Part shown: positions 1-8,816 of the stretch, one piece after another | How positions within the stretch are numbered: the first letter of the stretch is position 1 | Layout: each line of letters begins with the position of its first letter | Source of the DNA: Kocuria marina | GTDB lineage: Bacteria > Actinomycetota > Actinomycetes > Actinomycetales > Micrococcaceae | Assembly: GCA_014652975.1 (NCBI GenBank) | Contig: BMZV01000007.1 | Location: forward strand, 1 to 64,000 | Direction: 5' to 3' | Length of the DNA stretch: 64,000 bases | Position numbers and translations under genes: made by a program | The notes under the pieces: model-generated | What the model was told of the DNA's origin: nothing | What the model saw: only the letters and a program-made list of their open reading frames with translations | The model's database searches: none

Positions 1-180
1 CAGCGCAGCAGAACCAGGGCAGGATCCCAGCTGACACCCAACACCCCCAGGAAACGGGAAAACACCCAGGGGACTGTCAGGCCATCAACCAAAAACAAAA
101 AAACTTTGGTATCAACAAACTAGACACACTATTGAGTTGACAAACAACAAACCACACCTAAGCTCTTATCCAGAGCCATG
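1..180 (-). promoter_or_regulatory. rRNA operon leader with boxA-like antitermination element
   Basis: Read on the minus strand, positions 150-127 give TTGTTTGTCAACTCAATAG followed by TGTGTCTAG. This closely resembles the conserved leader seen upstream of 16S rRNA in actinobacteria (TTTGAGAACTCAATAGTGTG type) that recruits Nus antitermination factors. A T-rich stretch follows (positions 100-85). Local GC is far below the window average, as usual for rrn leaders. The 16S gene would lie to the left, outside the window. Family knowledge plus sequence similarity; the rRNA itself is not seen. Confidence 0.7.
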
Positions 181-243
181 AGTTGGAAGTTTTGGCTGCC
201 GTTGATTCGGAACGCTTCTCGCTGTCCTTGCGGCAACTCGACT

Positions 244-272
244 AGCTTATCCGTTCCCCGTCTTCTTCGCAA
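244..272 (-). promoter_or_regulatory. rrn promoter P2 (-35 TTGCGA, 17 bp, -10 TAAGCT)
   Basis: A second minus-strand promoter has -35 TTGCGA (272-267) and -10 TAAGCT (249-244), again with 17 bp between. The start region again carries GCCGCAAGGAC (234-224). Tandem promoters are usual for rRNA operons. Confidence 0.6.
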
Positions 273-372
273 CTCGGCGTTCGCACGCTGTTGCCGTTCG
301 GAAGTTGGGGGAGGTAGCTCGTCGGCCTGCCGGACCAGCGGTTCGCTGTTCGTCCTTGCGGCGACTTGGAAT

Positions 373-401
373 ACATTACACACGCCCGCGGGACTGCGCA
401 A
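373..401 (-). promoter_or_regulatory. rrn upstream promoter P1 (-35 TTGCGC, 17 bp, -10 TAATGT)
   Basis: On the minus strand -35 TTGCGC (401-396) and -10 TAATGT (378-373) are separated by exactly 17 bp. About ten bases after the -10 comes GCCGCAAGGAC (362-352), which recurs at the second promoter. Direction and position fit transcription into the rRNA leader. Confidence 0.6.
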
Positions 402-553
402 AACGGCCCTGGGGAGGGCCCGCCACCTCCGGGCCGCGTTCGGACGCGGGGTGGTCGCCCCGCCCCGAGCCGGGCATCGACGCGGCGCCCGCAGACAACG
501 GCCGCACAATCACGTGGCCGCGGTCGCGCAGTGGCGTTACCCGGGTGGCTGCC

Positions 554-2377
554 TCAGTCCCGCAGCAGGTTCTTGCGCACCTTGCCCGTGGCCGTGCGCG
601 GCAGCTCGTCACTGAACACGACCGAATCCGGCACCTTGAACCCGCTGAGCTGGTTCCGGACGTGGTCGCGCAGGTCGTCCTCCGTGACCGTGGACCCGTT
701 CACCCGCACCACGTGCGCGACCGGGCGTTCGCCCCACTTCTCGTGAGCTACCCCCACGACGGCGACGTCCGCGACGTCCGGATGGGAGTAGAGGGCCTGC
801 TCCACCTCAATGGACGAGATGTTCTCCCCGCCGGAGATGATGATGTCCTTGGCGCGGTCCCGCAGCTGGATGTAGTTGTTGGGGTGCATGACCCCCAGGT
901 CACCCGTGTGGAACCACCCGCCCTCGAATGCCTTCCGCGTGGCGGGTACGTCCTTGTAGTAGCCGATCATCACGTTGTTGCCCCGCAGCACCACTTCCCC
1001 CACGGTTGTACCGTCCGCCGGCACGTCCTCGAGGGAGTCGTCCACCACGCGGGCGGATTCCGCCTGGATCATGGCCACCCCCTGCCGGGACATCTGCTGC
1101 GCCCGCTCCCGGGGCGAGAGCTCACGCCACTGTTCCTGGGGTTCGCAAATGGTGATGGGGCCGAAGACCTCGGTGAGCCCGTACACGTGGACGATGTCGA
1201 AGCCCGCGCTCTCCAGCCGCTCGATGATGCTCGGCGCGGGCGGGGCCCCGGCGGTCGTGATCCTGATGGTGTGTTCGAGTGGGTGGGCCTCCGGACCGTC
1301 CACGATGATCGAGCACACGGCCGGCGCGCCGCACAGGTGGGTGATGCCCTGCTCGTCGAACGCGCGCCAGATCTCGTCCGCGCGCACGGCCCGCAAGCAC
1401 ACGTGCGTGCCGCCCGCGGCGGTCACGGCCCACGTGGTGCACCACCCGTTGCAGTGGAACATGGGCAGGGTCCACAGGTACCGCGTGGCGCCGGTGAACC
1501 CATTGTGGAACACCTCCCCGAGGCTGTTCAGGTACGCCCCGCGGTGGCCGTACAGCACCCCCTTGGGGCGCCCCGTGGTGCCGGAGGTGTAGTTCAGGGT
1601 GATGGGCGCGTTCTCGTCCGCGACGCCGTAGCCGACGCCGCCCGACGCACCCGGTCCTGCCGGCTGGGCGGGCTCGACGTCGATGAACTCCTCGAACGTG
1701 GGCACTCCCGACCCCGCGCCGTCGCGAACGGGGTGCACGCCCGCCTGCGGGTCGTCGATCTGCACGAGCGTCACGTCTGACCCGTCACCGAGGGCCTGTG
1801 CGACGGTCTCGAGCACCGAGGTGTCCGCGAGCACCACGCGGGCTTCGCAGTGCTCGAGGATGTAGCTCAGTTCCCGCGCGCTCAGTCGCGGGTTGAGCGG
1901 CACCAACACCGCCCCGGCCGCCGGCACGGCGTAGTGCGCCATGAGTGTCGCGGGAAGATTGGGCGCGATCACCGCGACCGTGGGCCACGAGCACTCCAGC
2001 AACTCCGCGCCCTGGAACGATTCGTTCCCCTCACCCGAGGCCCCCGCGGATCGCTCGGACCCGGCAGTGTCGCCCGACTCGGCAGTTCCGGGCAAACCGC
2101 CCGTGACCGGTGACCCGGCGGACTCACGCGACCCCGCGGACTCGGGCGACCCAGCGGCGTCGTCCGATCCAGCGGACCCCCGGGAAGCAGCGCCCGCCGA
2201 GCCGTCGGAACCGGACAGCAGCGGCAACAGCGCCGTGGCGAACCGGCGCACGTCCCGTTCGAACTGCTCGTAGCTCCACACCCGCGAGCCGTGCACGATC
2301 GCCGGGCGGTCGGGGAAGACCTCGGCGCTGCGCTCGAGGAAGCGCAACGGGGTCAGCGGCTCGGTGTTCGCGAACAT
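554..2377 (-). CDS. acyl-CoA ligase (AMP-forming) with Ser/Gly-rich insertion
   Basis: Activates a fatty or other carboxylic acid to its CoA thioester through an acyl-adenylate. The 607-residue product has the P-loop-like motif YTSGTTGRPKG at about 263-273, the YGLTEV and HTGDLG segments, and a C-terminal TGKVRK with the expected catalytic lysine. Residues about 55-124 are a low-complexity run of Gly-Ser-Ala-Glu repeats that interrupts the N-terminal domain; without it the length is about 540, usual for the family. It follows the acyl-CoA dehydrogenase by 71 bp, so it is probably the last gene of a fatty-acid oxidation operon. The substrate chain length cannot be read from sequence. Confidence 0.9.
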   Translation of the reverse strand: MFANTEPLTPLRFLERSAEVFPDRPAIVHGSRVWSYEQFERDVRRFATALLPLLSGSDGSAGAASRGSAGSDDAAGSPESAGSRESAGSPVTGGLPGTAESGDTAGSERSAGASGEGNESFQGAELLECSWPTVAVIAPNLPATLMAHYAVPAAGAVLVPLNPRLSARELSYILEHCEARVVLADTSVLETVAQALGDGSDVTLVQIDDPQAGVHPVRDGAGSGVPTFEEFIDVEPAQPAGPGASGGVGYGVADENAPITLNYTSGTTGRPKGVLYGHRGAYLNSLGEVFHNGFTGATRYLWTLPMFHCNGWCTTWAVTAAGGTHVCLRAVRADEIWRAFDEQGITHLCGAPAVCSIIVDGPEAHPLEHTIRITTAGAPPAPSIIERLESAGFDIVHVYGLTEVFGPITICEPQEQWRELSPRERAQQMSRQGVAMIQAESARVVDDSLEDVPADGTTVGEVVLRGNNVMIGYYKDVPATRKAFEGGWFHTGDLGVMHPNNYIQLRDRAKDIIISGGENISSIEVEQALYSHPDVADVAVVGVAHEKWGERPVAHVVRVNGSTVTEDDLRDHVRNQLSGFKVPDSVVFSDELPRTATGKVRKNLLRD

Positions 2378-2448
2378 GGTGCTCCTGAACGGTCATGGCC
2401 CGTCACGCGCCGGACGGGCGCGAACCGGGCCGTGTGGGCACGAGCGGA

Positions 2449-3690
2449 TCAGTTGTAGGCGGAGAAGCCCGTGATCGACTTGCCGATGATCAGGGCCTGC
2501 ACCGTCTCGGTCCCCTCGTAGGTGTGCACGGCTTCCACGTCCGCGAAGTGACGTGCAACACGGTTCTCCAACAGGATGCCATTTCCGCCGAGCAGATCGC
2601 GAGCGTTGGCCGCGACCTGGCGTGCCGTGCGGGTGGCCGTGTACTTGGCCAGCGAGGCCTGGTGCCCGGTCAGGGTCCCGGCCTCCTCCTTGCGGGTCAT
2701 CGCCATTACGAGCGTCTGGATGGAGGTGAGCTCGCTCAGCATGCGGGCCAGGCGCTCCTGCACGATCTGCGACGCCGCGAGCGGACGGCCGAACTGCACG
2801 CGCTGCGCCGCGTACTGGACCGCGGTCTCGTAACACGCCTGCGCGTGACCCACCGCGGCCCACCCCACGCCGATGCGGGTCGCGAAGAGGACCGAGGCCG
2901 TGTCCCGGAAGGAGCGGGCGTTCGGCAGGACGTTCTCGGTGGGGACGAACACGTTCTCCATACGGATCTGGGCCTGGTGGATGGCCCGCAGGGAGAGCTT
3001 CCCGCGCATGGTGGTACCCGTGTAGCCCTCGGAGTCCTGGGGCACCACGAAACCGTGGACCGCGCCGTCCTCGTCGCTGCGGGCCCACACCACGGTGATC
3101 CCGCCCATGGACCCGTTGCCGATCCACTTCTTCTCACCGTTGAGGACGTGGCCGCCATCCACGGGGGTCGCTCGGGTCTCCAGGCCGATCGAGTCCGAAC
3201 CGTGGGCCGGCTCGGTGAGCGCGAAGGAACCGAGCAGCTTGCCCGCGGCCATGTCCGGGAGCCACCGGTCCTTCTGCTCGTCGCTGCCGCACATGGCGAT
3301 CGAGCGCATGGCCAGGCCACCCTGCACACCGGCCACGGTGGACACCGATCCGTCCCCGCGGGCCAGTTCCATGGTCACGAGACCCGCGGCGAGCTTGGAC
3401 ATGTTGTCCATGCCCGGGACCGCCACGCCGTCACGCAGCAGGTCCAGCTCGCCCATCCGGGTCACGAGATCCAGGTTGTACTCGCTCTCGTCCCAGTACC
3501 GGGCGATCACGGGCAGGACGTCTTCCTGCACGAAGGACCGGGCGCGCATCCAGTGGGCGCGGTCCTCGTCCGAGACGTCCGTGAAGACCCCCGCCTCGTC
3601 CGTTCCCAGGGCCTCGGTGAGCGTGTATTCCGGTTCCAGCGTGCCCGCGGGGAAGTTCTCCGAGGTGGGTGCCGTGTTCTCAGTGGTCAT
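2449..3690 (-). CDS. acyl-CoA dehydrogenase
   Basis: FAD-dependent alpha,beta-dehydrogenation of an acyl-CoA. The 413-residue product shows the FAD/substrate segment FALTEPAHGSD, the KKWIGNGSMG region, and a C-terminal HTYEGTETVQALIIGKSITG of the kind that carries the catalytic Glu in the glutaryl-CoA dehydrogenase/ACAD-8 branch. I place the start at ATG 3690 (MTTENTAPTSE); the frame stays open upstream only because it shadows the next gene. It lies 23 bp behind the FadB-type gene and 71 bp before the ligase, in one transcription unit. Confidence 0.9.
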   Translation of the reverse strand: MTTENTAPTSENFPAGTLEPEYTLTEALGTDEAGVFTDVSDEDRAHWMRARSFVQEDVLPVIARYWDESEYNLDLVTRMGELDLLRDGVAVPGMDNMSKLAAGLVTMELARGDGSVSTVAGVQGGLAMRSIAMCGSDEQKDRWLPDMAAGKLLGSFALTEPAHGSDSIGLETRATPVDGGHVLNGEKKWIGNGSMGGITVVWARSDEDGAVHGFVVPQDSEGYTGTTMRGKLSLRAIHQAQIRMENVFVPTENVLPNARSFRDTASVLFATRIGVGWAAVGHAQACYETAVQYAAQRVQFGRPLAASQIVQERLARMLSELTSIQTLVMAMTRKEEAGTLTGHQASLAKYTATRTARQVAANARDLLGGNGILLENRVARHFADVEAVHTYEGTETVQALIIGKSITGFSAYN

Positions 3691-3713
3691 GACTGGTCCT
3701 TCGCGATCAGGGG

Positions 3714-5813
3714 TTACTGCTGGGCGGCGTCGAAACGCCGGCCGCGGACGCGCTCGGCGGCGCCGGTGCGGTCCAGGTAGGGTGTGATGCCGCCCAGGTG
3801 GAACGGGTAGTTGGCGCCCAGGATCATGCACAGGTCCACGTCCCGTGCGGAGGCGACCACGCCCTCGTCGAGCATGTGCCCGATCTCGTCCGCGAGCGCG
3901 TCCTGGACGCGCGTGAGCAGCTCTCCCCCGGCGCCGTCGTCCGACGACGCCGCAACGCCGCTCTTCTGCCGCGTGCGCTCGAGTGCGTCGTGAGCCTCGG
4001 GCGAGAGGTAGGTCTGCGAGGTCTCGCCGCGCGCGGGCAGCGTGTGGGTCAGACCGGCGTCCGCGACGGCGTCGAGCCACGGAGAGAGGGTGAACCGGTC
4101 CGGGTAGGCGTCGTTCATGGTGTGCGTGATGTGCACGAGCACGGCCGGGCCCACGAAGTCGAGCAGCTGCAGCGGTGTCATGGGCAGCCCCATGGGGGCG
4201 AGGGCGTGGTCCACGGTCTCCGGATCGCCACCGGCGTCCATGGCGCGGCCAATCTCGTCGAACATGCGGGTCAGCACGCGGTTGACCACGAAGCTCGGGG
4301 CGTCCTCCACGCGCACCGCGATGCGCCGCAGCTTGGCGGCGAGGTCGAACGCGGTGGCCAGGGTGGAGTCGTCCGTCTGCTGCGCGGAGATGATCTCGAG
4401 CAGCGGGGTGACCTCCACCGGGTTGAACACGTGGAAGCCCACGAGCCGCTCGGGGTGCTTGAGGTCCCGGCCCATGGCCGTGACGGACAGGGACGAGGTG
4501 TTAGTCGCGAGGATCGCGTCCTCGCGGATCACGGGCTCCCACTGCGCGAAGACCTGCCGCTTCACCTCGAGCTCCTCGAAGACGGCCTCGATCACGAAGT
4601 CCGCGTCCGCGAGGTCCTGCGGGCTCTCGGCCCCCGAGATCAGGGAACCGAGCTGCTCCGCCTGCTCCGCGCTCATGCGACCCTTCTCGGCCTGGGCCGT
4701 GAAGCGGTCGCGGGTGCGCTGCACGCCTGTGGCGAGGCGCTCGTCGTCGAGGTCGGTCATCACCACGGGGACCCGGGCGCCCTGGGCGAGGAGGGACGCG
4801 AGCTGACCCGCCATGAGTCCCGCGCCGATCACCGCCGCCTTCTTGATCGGGCGCACGGCAGCGTCCGGGACGTTCGCGGCCTGTTTGCTGCGGGCGCTCA
4901 CGAGTTCGAACGCGTACAGGGACGCGCGGGCGGCGTCGGACTGCACGATCGAACTGAAGAGCTGGACCGCGGCGGCACCGTTGGCCTGGCGGGTGTCCGT
5001 GCGCGCACGGCCCACGAGGTCGATCGCGGCCACCGGGCCGGGAGCGGCACCGTGCCACGCGGCGTGGGCCTTGGCGGCGGCCTTGTCCACGGCGGCCTGC
5101 CAGGTCTGTTCGTCGTCGTCGGCGCGGCGCGGTTCGTGCTTGCCCTCGAGGGCCTCCACGACCCAGCGCTGCCACGCCGTCTCCCACTCGTCCGTGCCGG
5201 GGGCGGCATCCAGGACGGCGTCCACGAGACCGATCTCCGCGGCCTTGGCGGGCTTGAGGTTCCGCCCGCGCATGGAGTCCGTGACGATGATGTTCAGTGC
5301 CGCCTCAGCGCCTACCAGGTGCGGCAGCAGGTAGACGCCACCCCAGCCCGGAAAGAAGCCCAGCCGGCACTCGGGCAGACCCATGGGTGCCTTGCCGGAC
5401 GTGGCCAAGCGGTAGTCGGTGTGCAGCGCGATTTCCAGACCGCCGCCGAGGGCCACCCCCGTGATGAGCGAGAACGTGGGAACGGGCATCTCCGCCAGGA
5501 CGCCGAAGGCCTCGTGCCCGGAGCCGACGTAGTCCTCCGAACCCCCGTCGAACTGTGCGGCGCGGATCTCCTTGAGATTGGCGCCTGCACCGAACGACTT
5601 CTCGTTGCCCGTGACCACCACGGCCTCGACCTGCGAGGTGTCAATGGCCGAGAGCTCCCGGCGCAACTCGCGCATGGCCTCCGAACCCCAGATCACGAGC
5701 CCGTTGGGCTCCGTGGACCCCAGGGACACCAGGGCGATCGGTCGTTCCCGCCCGGGCAGGACGGGACGGGTCACGTCGATGGTCACGGTGGACGGGAAGG
5801 TCTGTTCGCTCAC
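3714..5813 (-). CDS. 3-hydroxyacyl-CoA dehydrogenase / enoyl-CoA hydratase (FadB/FadJ type)
   Basis: Two-domain beta-oxidation enzyme (699 aa). The N-terminal crotonase domain (about 15-200) has the oxyanion-hole segments SFGAGANLKE and GVALGGGLEIALHTDYR. A Rossmann NAD domain begins at about 327 (AAVIGAGLMAGQLAS), followed by the 3HCDH signature FHVFNPVEVTPLLEII and the C-terminal helical domains. The start is GTG 5813, with AGGAG just upstream. It is the first gene of the operon and is preceded by a perfect 25-bp inverted repeat. No thiolase gene is in the window, so the cycle is completed elsewhere. Confidence 0.92.
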   Translation of the reverse strand: MSEQTFPSTVTIDVTRPVLPGRERPIALVSLGSTEPNGLVIWGSEAMRELRRELSAIDTSQVEAVVVTGNEKSFGAGANLKEIRAAQFDGGSEDYVGSGHEAFGVLAEMPVPTFSLITGVALGGGLEIALHTDYRLATSGKAPMGLPECRLGFFPGWGGVYLLPHLVGAEAALNIIVTDSMRGRNLKPAKAAEIGLVDAVLDAAPGTDEWETAWQRWVVEALEGKHEPRRADDDEQTWQAAVDKAAAKAHAAWHGAAPGPVAAIDLVGRARTDTRQANGAAAVQLFSSIVQSDAARASLYAFELVSARSKQAANVPDAAVRPIKKAAVIGAGLMAGQLASLLAQGARVPVVMTDLDDERLATGVQRTRDRFTAQAEKGRMSAEQAEQLGSLISGAESPQDLADADFVIEAVFEELEVKRQVFAQWEPVIREDAILATNTSSLSVTAMGRDLKHPERLVGFHVFNPVEVTPLLEIISAQQTDDSTLATAFDLAAKLRRIAVRVEDAPSFVVNRVLTRMFDEIGRAMDAGGDPETVDHALAPMGLPMTPLQLLDFVGPAVLVHITHTMNDAYPDRFTLSPWLDAVADAGLTHTLPARGETSQTYLSPEAHDALERTRQKSGVAASSDDGAGGELLTRVQDALADEIGHMLDEGVVASARDVDLCMILGANYPFHLGGITPYLDRTGAAERVRGRRFDAAQQ

Positions 5814-5871
5814 GCTTGGCTCCTGTGTCTGGGCGAAAGGTGGTGTGGCCCACAGTATCGCGAGAACAGTC

Positions 5872-5896
5872 TGACGTGAGACTGCGTCTCACGTCA
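5872..5896. promoter_or_regulatory. perfect 11-bp inverted repeat operator before the fadB-type operon
   Basis: Arms TGACGTGAGAC and GTCTCACGTCA are perfect complements around a 3-bp centre. On the minus strand the palindrome lies just upstream of a -10-like GATACTGT (about 5859-5852), covering the -35 zone. Placement and symmetry suggest a repressor site; the TetR gene 0.6 kb away is a candidate, by inference only. Confidence 0.7.
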
Positions 5897-5955
5897 AGAC
5901 ATTCAGTGTCACCCGGCCCCCGGATGCCCGGTACGTCCTGGATAGGCTGACCCCG

Positions 5956-6510
5956 ATGACTCTCCAGCTGCCGCTGTACTCGGACCGCTTGCGCTTCCGC
6001 TGGCCCACCGATGCGGACATCGAACCCATGCACTCCTACCAGTCCCGCGAGGACTACGCCATGCATGCATGGCGGGAACCCCGCGACATGGACCACGTGA
6101 TCAGGACGGTCGAGGCCAATCGCGAACCCGGGTCCTGGTCCTCCGACGGTGACAGCCTGCGGGTCGCGATCTCCCCTCACGACTCCGACGAGCTCGTGGG
6201 CGAGATCGTGCTGACCCTCGTGGACGCGGAGGCCGCGCAGGTGGAGATCGGCTGGGCGTTGCACCCGGACCACACGGGCAAGGGGTACGCCGCGGAGGCC
6301 GCGCGCACCGCCGTCGACGCCGCGTTCGAGCACCTCGGCGCGCACCGCGTCTTCGCGCGCCTGGACAGTCTCAACGTGGCGTCCGCGAAGGTCTGCGAGC
6401 GCGTGGGCATGCGCCAGGAGGCGACCCTGCGGGAAAGCCACTACCAGTTGGGCGAGTGGCGCGACGAACTCGTCTACGCGGTGCTCGTGTCTGAGCGACG
6501 CGCGGACTGA
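5956..6510 (+). CDS. GNAT-family N-acetyltransferase (RimJ-like)
   Basis: 184 residues with the GNAT core: EIGWALHPDHTGKGYAAEAARTAV contains the acetyl-CoA loop (HTGKGYA), followed by the conserved NVASAKVCERVGMRQEA and a C-terminal W/E-D-Y segment. It resembles the RimJ/RimL group acting on protein N-termini or small molecules; the substrate is unknown. A -10-like TAGGCT ends only 7 bases before the ATG, so the mRNA may be leaderless. The 3' end overlaps the convergent TetR gene by 37 bp. Confidence 0.85.
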   Translation: MTLQLPLYSDRLRFRWPTDADIEPMHSYQSREDYAMHAWREPRDMDHVIRTVEANREPGSWSSDGDSLRVAISPHDSDELVGEIVLTLVDAEAAQVEIGWALHPDHTGKGYAAEAARTAVDAAFEHLGAHRVFARLDSLNVASAKVCERVGMRQEATLRESHYQLGEWRDELVYAVLVSERRAD

Positions 6511-7346
6511 TCCGCCGCGGGGACACGCACCTCGCCGGAAGGTCGCGCCCCGGCGAACCCGCCGCCCTCGGAGGCGTCCTGCTCCCCACCGGGCCGGGCA
6601 TCCCGCGCGAGCTGCGTGCCGCCCGGGGCCAGGGCCTCGTACACCGAGCGCGCCGTCCGCTCGGCGACGTCCCGCGCGTCGACCCCCTCGGGGACGATGA
6701 CGACCACGGGCGCCGGGCCCGCACCGTCGTCCGCGGAGCGAAGTTGCTGAACCGGGCGCCCGGGAACGAACGAGAGCCCGAAAAGGGTGCACAACCACGC
6801 GATGCGCCGATTGAGTCCCGCGGCCAGCCGCTCGCCGTCCGCGGCCTGGGGATCGTGCAACCACGTGCGCAGGTAGGCGTTGTGCACGGCGACGATGGCG
6901 GAGGCCAACGAGATCGCCGTGACCCGCCGGTCGGGGCCGTCTGGCAGGACGCGGCGCAGGAACTCCCGGAACACCCGCTCGTACCGGTGGGACGTGGCGA
7001 GCTCCCGGTCCCGCAACGCCTCGACCCGCTGCAGCAGTCGGTGTCGTGCGAGCGCACGGTCCGCGTGGTCCAGGTTGTACCGGAACACGAGCTGCACGCC
7101 CTCACTCACCCCCGCCTGGGCGGTGAGGTGCGGGCGGTTGAGCAACTGCTCCAGCCGCTCCAGGTTGGACGCGTGATCCGCGAACACGATGTCCTCCTTG
7201 GACCCGTACTTGCGGAAGAACGTGGCGCGACTGACCCCCGTGGCGTGCGCGAGCTGGTCCACGGTGGTGGCGTCGTAACCCTGCGCGGCCAACAGGCGGA
7301 TGGCTGTGGTGACGGCGTCGCCGCTCACCCCAGGTGCGGTACTCAT
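6474..7346 (-). CDS. TetR-family transcriptional regulator
   Basis: 290 residues. The N-terminal helix-turn-helix (about 8-55) includes AAQGYDATTVDQLAHATGVSRATFFRKYGSKEDIVF, a standard TetR signature. The C-terminal ligand domain is not assignable, and the last 70 or so residues are Gly/Ala/Arg-rich and probably disordered. Start at ATG 7346 (MSTAPGVSG). It sits between the beta-oxidation operon and the SMP-30/thioesterase genes and may control one or both (inference). Confidence 0.88.
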   Translation of the reverse strand: MSTAPGVSGDAVTTAIRLLAAQGYDATTVDQLAHATGVSRATFFRKYGSKEDIVFADHASNLERLEQLLNRPHLTAQAGVSEGVQLVFRYNLDHADRALARHRLLQRVEALRDRELATSHRYERVFREFLRRVLPDGPDRRVTAISLASAIVAVHNAYLRTWLHDPQAADGERLAAGLNRRIAWLCTLFGLSFVPGRPVQQLRSADDGAGPAPVVVIVPEGVDARDVAERTARSVYEALAPGGTQLARDARPGGEQDASEGGGFAGARPSGEVRVPAADQSARRSDTSTA

Positions 7347-7446
7347 CTGGCCTCCTGCGGTGATGGTAACCGTGCGGCGAGGCCGCCGCGGTGCGGCGAC
7401 CACGTCCGCGGGCCGCGCCGGTCCGGGAGCCGGCCCGCCGACGCGC

Positions 7447-8361
7447 TCAGCCCCCGAAGGGCTGCGTGACCTGGCCCGGGACGGACACGCGCACCGCGTA
7501 GAGGGAACCGGCGGTGGGCTGGACGTCGTCCGGGAGGTCCTCGCGCGACGTCGTGATGTAGAGCGTCCGCAGATCCTCACCACCCAGCGTGCACGCGGTG
7601 GTCTGCTTGGCGCCCACGGTGACGACGCTGTCCAGGGTCCCGTCCGGGAGGTAGCGGTGGACCTGCCCCGCGCCGTTGAGGGCAACCCACACCGCGCCCT
7701 CGGAGTCCACGGTCAACCCGTCCGGGCTCACCGAGACGCGGCCCGGTTCGTAACTCTCCTCCGGGTCCGTGGCGGCCGCGGCGGCGTGGTCGTCCAGGAC
7801 GGGCGCGACGAACGTGCGGCGGTTCTGCAGGCCGGCCTCGGGGCTCCAGTCGAAGACCGAGACCTCGTGGGTGGGGGTGTCGTTGTAGTACGCGAGGTTG
7901 CCGTCCGGGGACCACGCGATCCCGTTGGAGATGCTCACGTTCTCGAGGACGGGCTGCCACGACAGATCCGGCGCGACCCGGTACAGCGTGGCCGCGCCCT
8001 CGGTCTGCTCGTACGCCATGGACCCCACGTAGAAGGAGCCGTCGGGGGCCACACCGCCCTCGTTCATGCGGATCTCGGGGTCCCCCCACATGGGGATCTC
8101 CCGCTCCACTGCGCCCGTGGGATCGGTCAGGACCACTCCCCGTTCCACCGCAATGATCTGCCCACCCGAACGGCGCGGACGCACACACGCGGCCACGGCG
8201 TCCACGTGCTGGCGGCGCGGCTGGTCGGCCGGGGTGAACGTCATGACGTCCCCGGCGAGCATGTCCACCCAGGCCAGCCCGTTCCATTCCTTGCTCCAGC
8301 ACGGCCCCTCACCGTGGTACATCCACGACGGGGTGATCCTCTGGGCGGTGAGCTGCTTCAC
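7447..8361 (-). CDS. SMP-30/gluconolactonase/LRE-family beta-propeller protein
   Basis: 304 residues of the six-bladed calcium-binding lactonase-like family. Visible signatures are GEGPCWSKEWNGLAWVDM at the N-terminus, the NEGGVAPDGSFYVGSM metal-loop region, the ISNGIAWSPDGNLAYYNDT blade and the C-terminal ACTLGGEDLRTLYITTSRE. The family hydrolyses sugar lactones or other esters; the substrate is unknown. The GTG start at 8361 overlaps the thioesterase stop by 4 bp (GTGA), so the two are translationally coupled. Confidence 0.88.
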   Translation of the reverse strand: MKQLTAQRITPSWMYHGEGPCWSKEWNGLAWVDMLAGDVMTFTPADQPRRQHVDAVAACVRPRRSGGQIIAVERGVVLTDPTGAVEREIPMWGDPEIRMNEGGVAPDGSFYVGSMAYEQTEGAATLYRVAPDLSWQPVLENVSISNGIAWSPDGNLAYYNDTPTHEVSVFDWSPEAGLQNRRTFVAPVLDDHAAAAATDPEESYEPGRVSVSPDGLTVDSEGAVWVALNGAGQVHRYLPDGTLDSVVTVGAKQTTACTLGGEDLRTLYITTSREDLPDDVQPTAGSLYAVRVSVPGQVTQPFGG

Positions 8362-8807
8362 GACTGCGACCTCCTGGGGCTGTTGTGGGCGGGGAGCGAC
8401 ATGCTGGGAATCCTGTCGCGGTCGTACGTGATCTGCGTGTACCCGTGCGGGGCGGGCTTGCCGTCCTCCCCGAGGTTCACGAACACGATCTTGTCGATGC
8501 TCAGGATCAACTCGCGGGTGATCATGTTGCGCACCTGCGCCCGCATGGTCAACGAGGTGCGTCCGAACGTAGTGGCAGTGAGGCCCATCTCGATGATGTC
8601 CCCCTGCACCGCGGAGGAGACGAACTCGATCTCGGACATGTACTTGGTGACCGCCCGCTGATTACCCAATTGCACGATCGCGTAGATCGCCGCTTCCTCG
8701 TCGATCCAGCGCAGCAGCGATCCCCCGAACAGGGTGCCGTTGGCGTTGAGGTCTTCCGGCTTGACCCATTTGCGGGTGCGGAACGAGATGTCACCGTGGT
8801 GCTGCAT
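8358..8807 (-). CDS. acyl-CoA thioesterase, hot-dog fold (YciA-like)
   Basis: 149 residues with the hot-dog thioesterase signature: a short N-terminus, then NANGTLFGGSLLRWIDEEAAI (conserved N-x-x-G-x-x-x-G-G and the active-site Asp/Glu helix), and a C-terminal IVFVNLGEDGKPAPHG tail typical of YciA/cytosolic long-chain thioesterases. It hydrolyses acyl-CoA to free acid and CoA, consistent with the neighbouring ligase and oxidation genes. Start at ATG 8807. It is followed by the coupled SMP-30 gene. Confidence 0.87.
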   Translation of the reverse strand: MQHHGDISFRTRKWVKPEDLNANGTLFGGSLLRWIDEEAAIYAIVQLGNQRAVTKYMSEIEFVSSAVQGDIIEMGLTATTFGRTSLTMRAQVRNMITRELILSIDKIVFVNLGEDGKPAPHGYTQITYDRDRIPSMSLPAHNSPRRSQS

Positions 8808-8816
8808 GCCCCCAGC

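Noticed and set aside
305-1780. Long plus-strand open frame opposite the acyl-CoA ligase
   Set aside because: Arg/His/Pro-rich translation, no start context, fully inside a well-recognised gene on the other strand; a GC-driven shadow.
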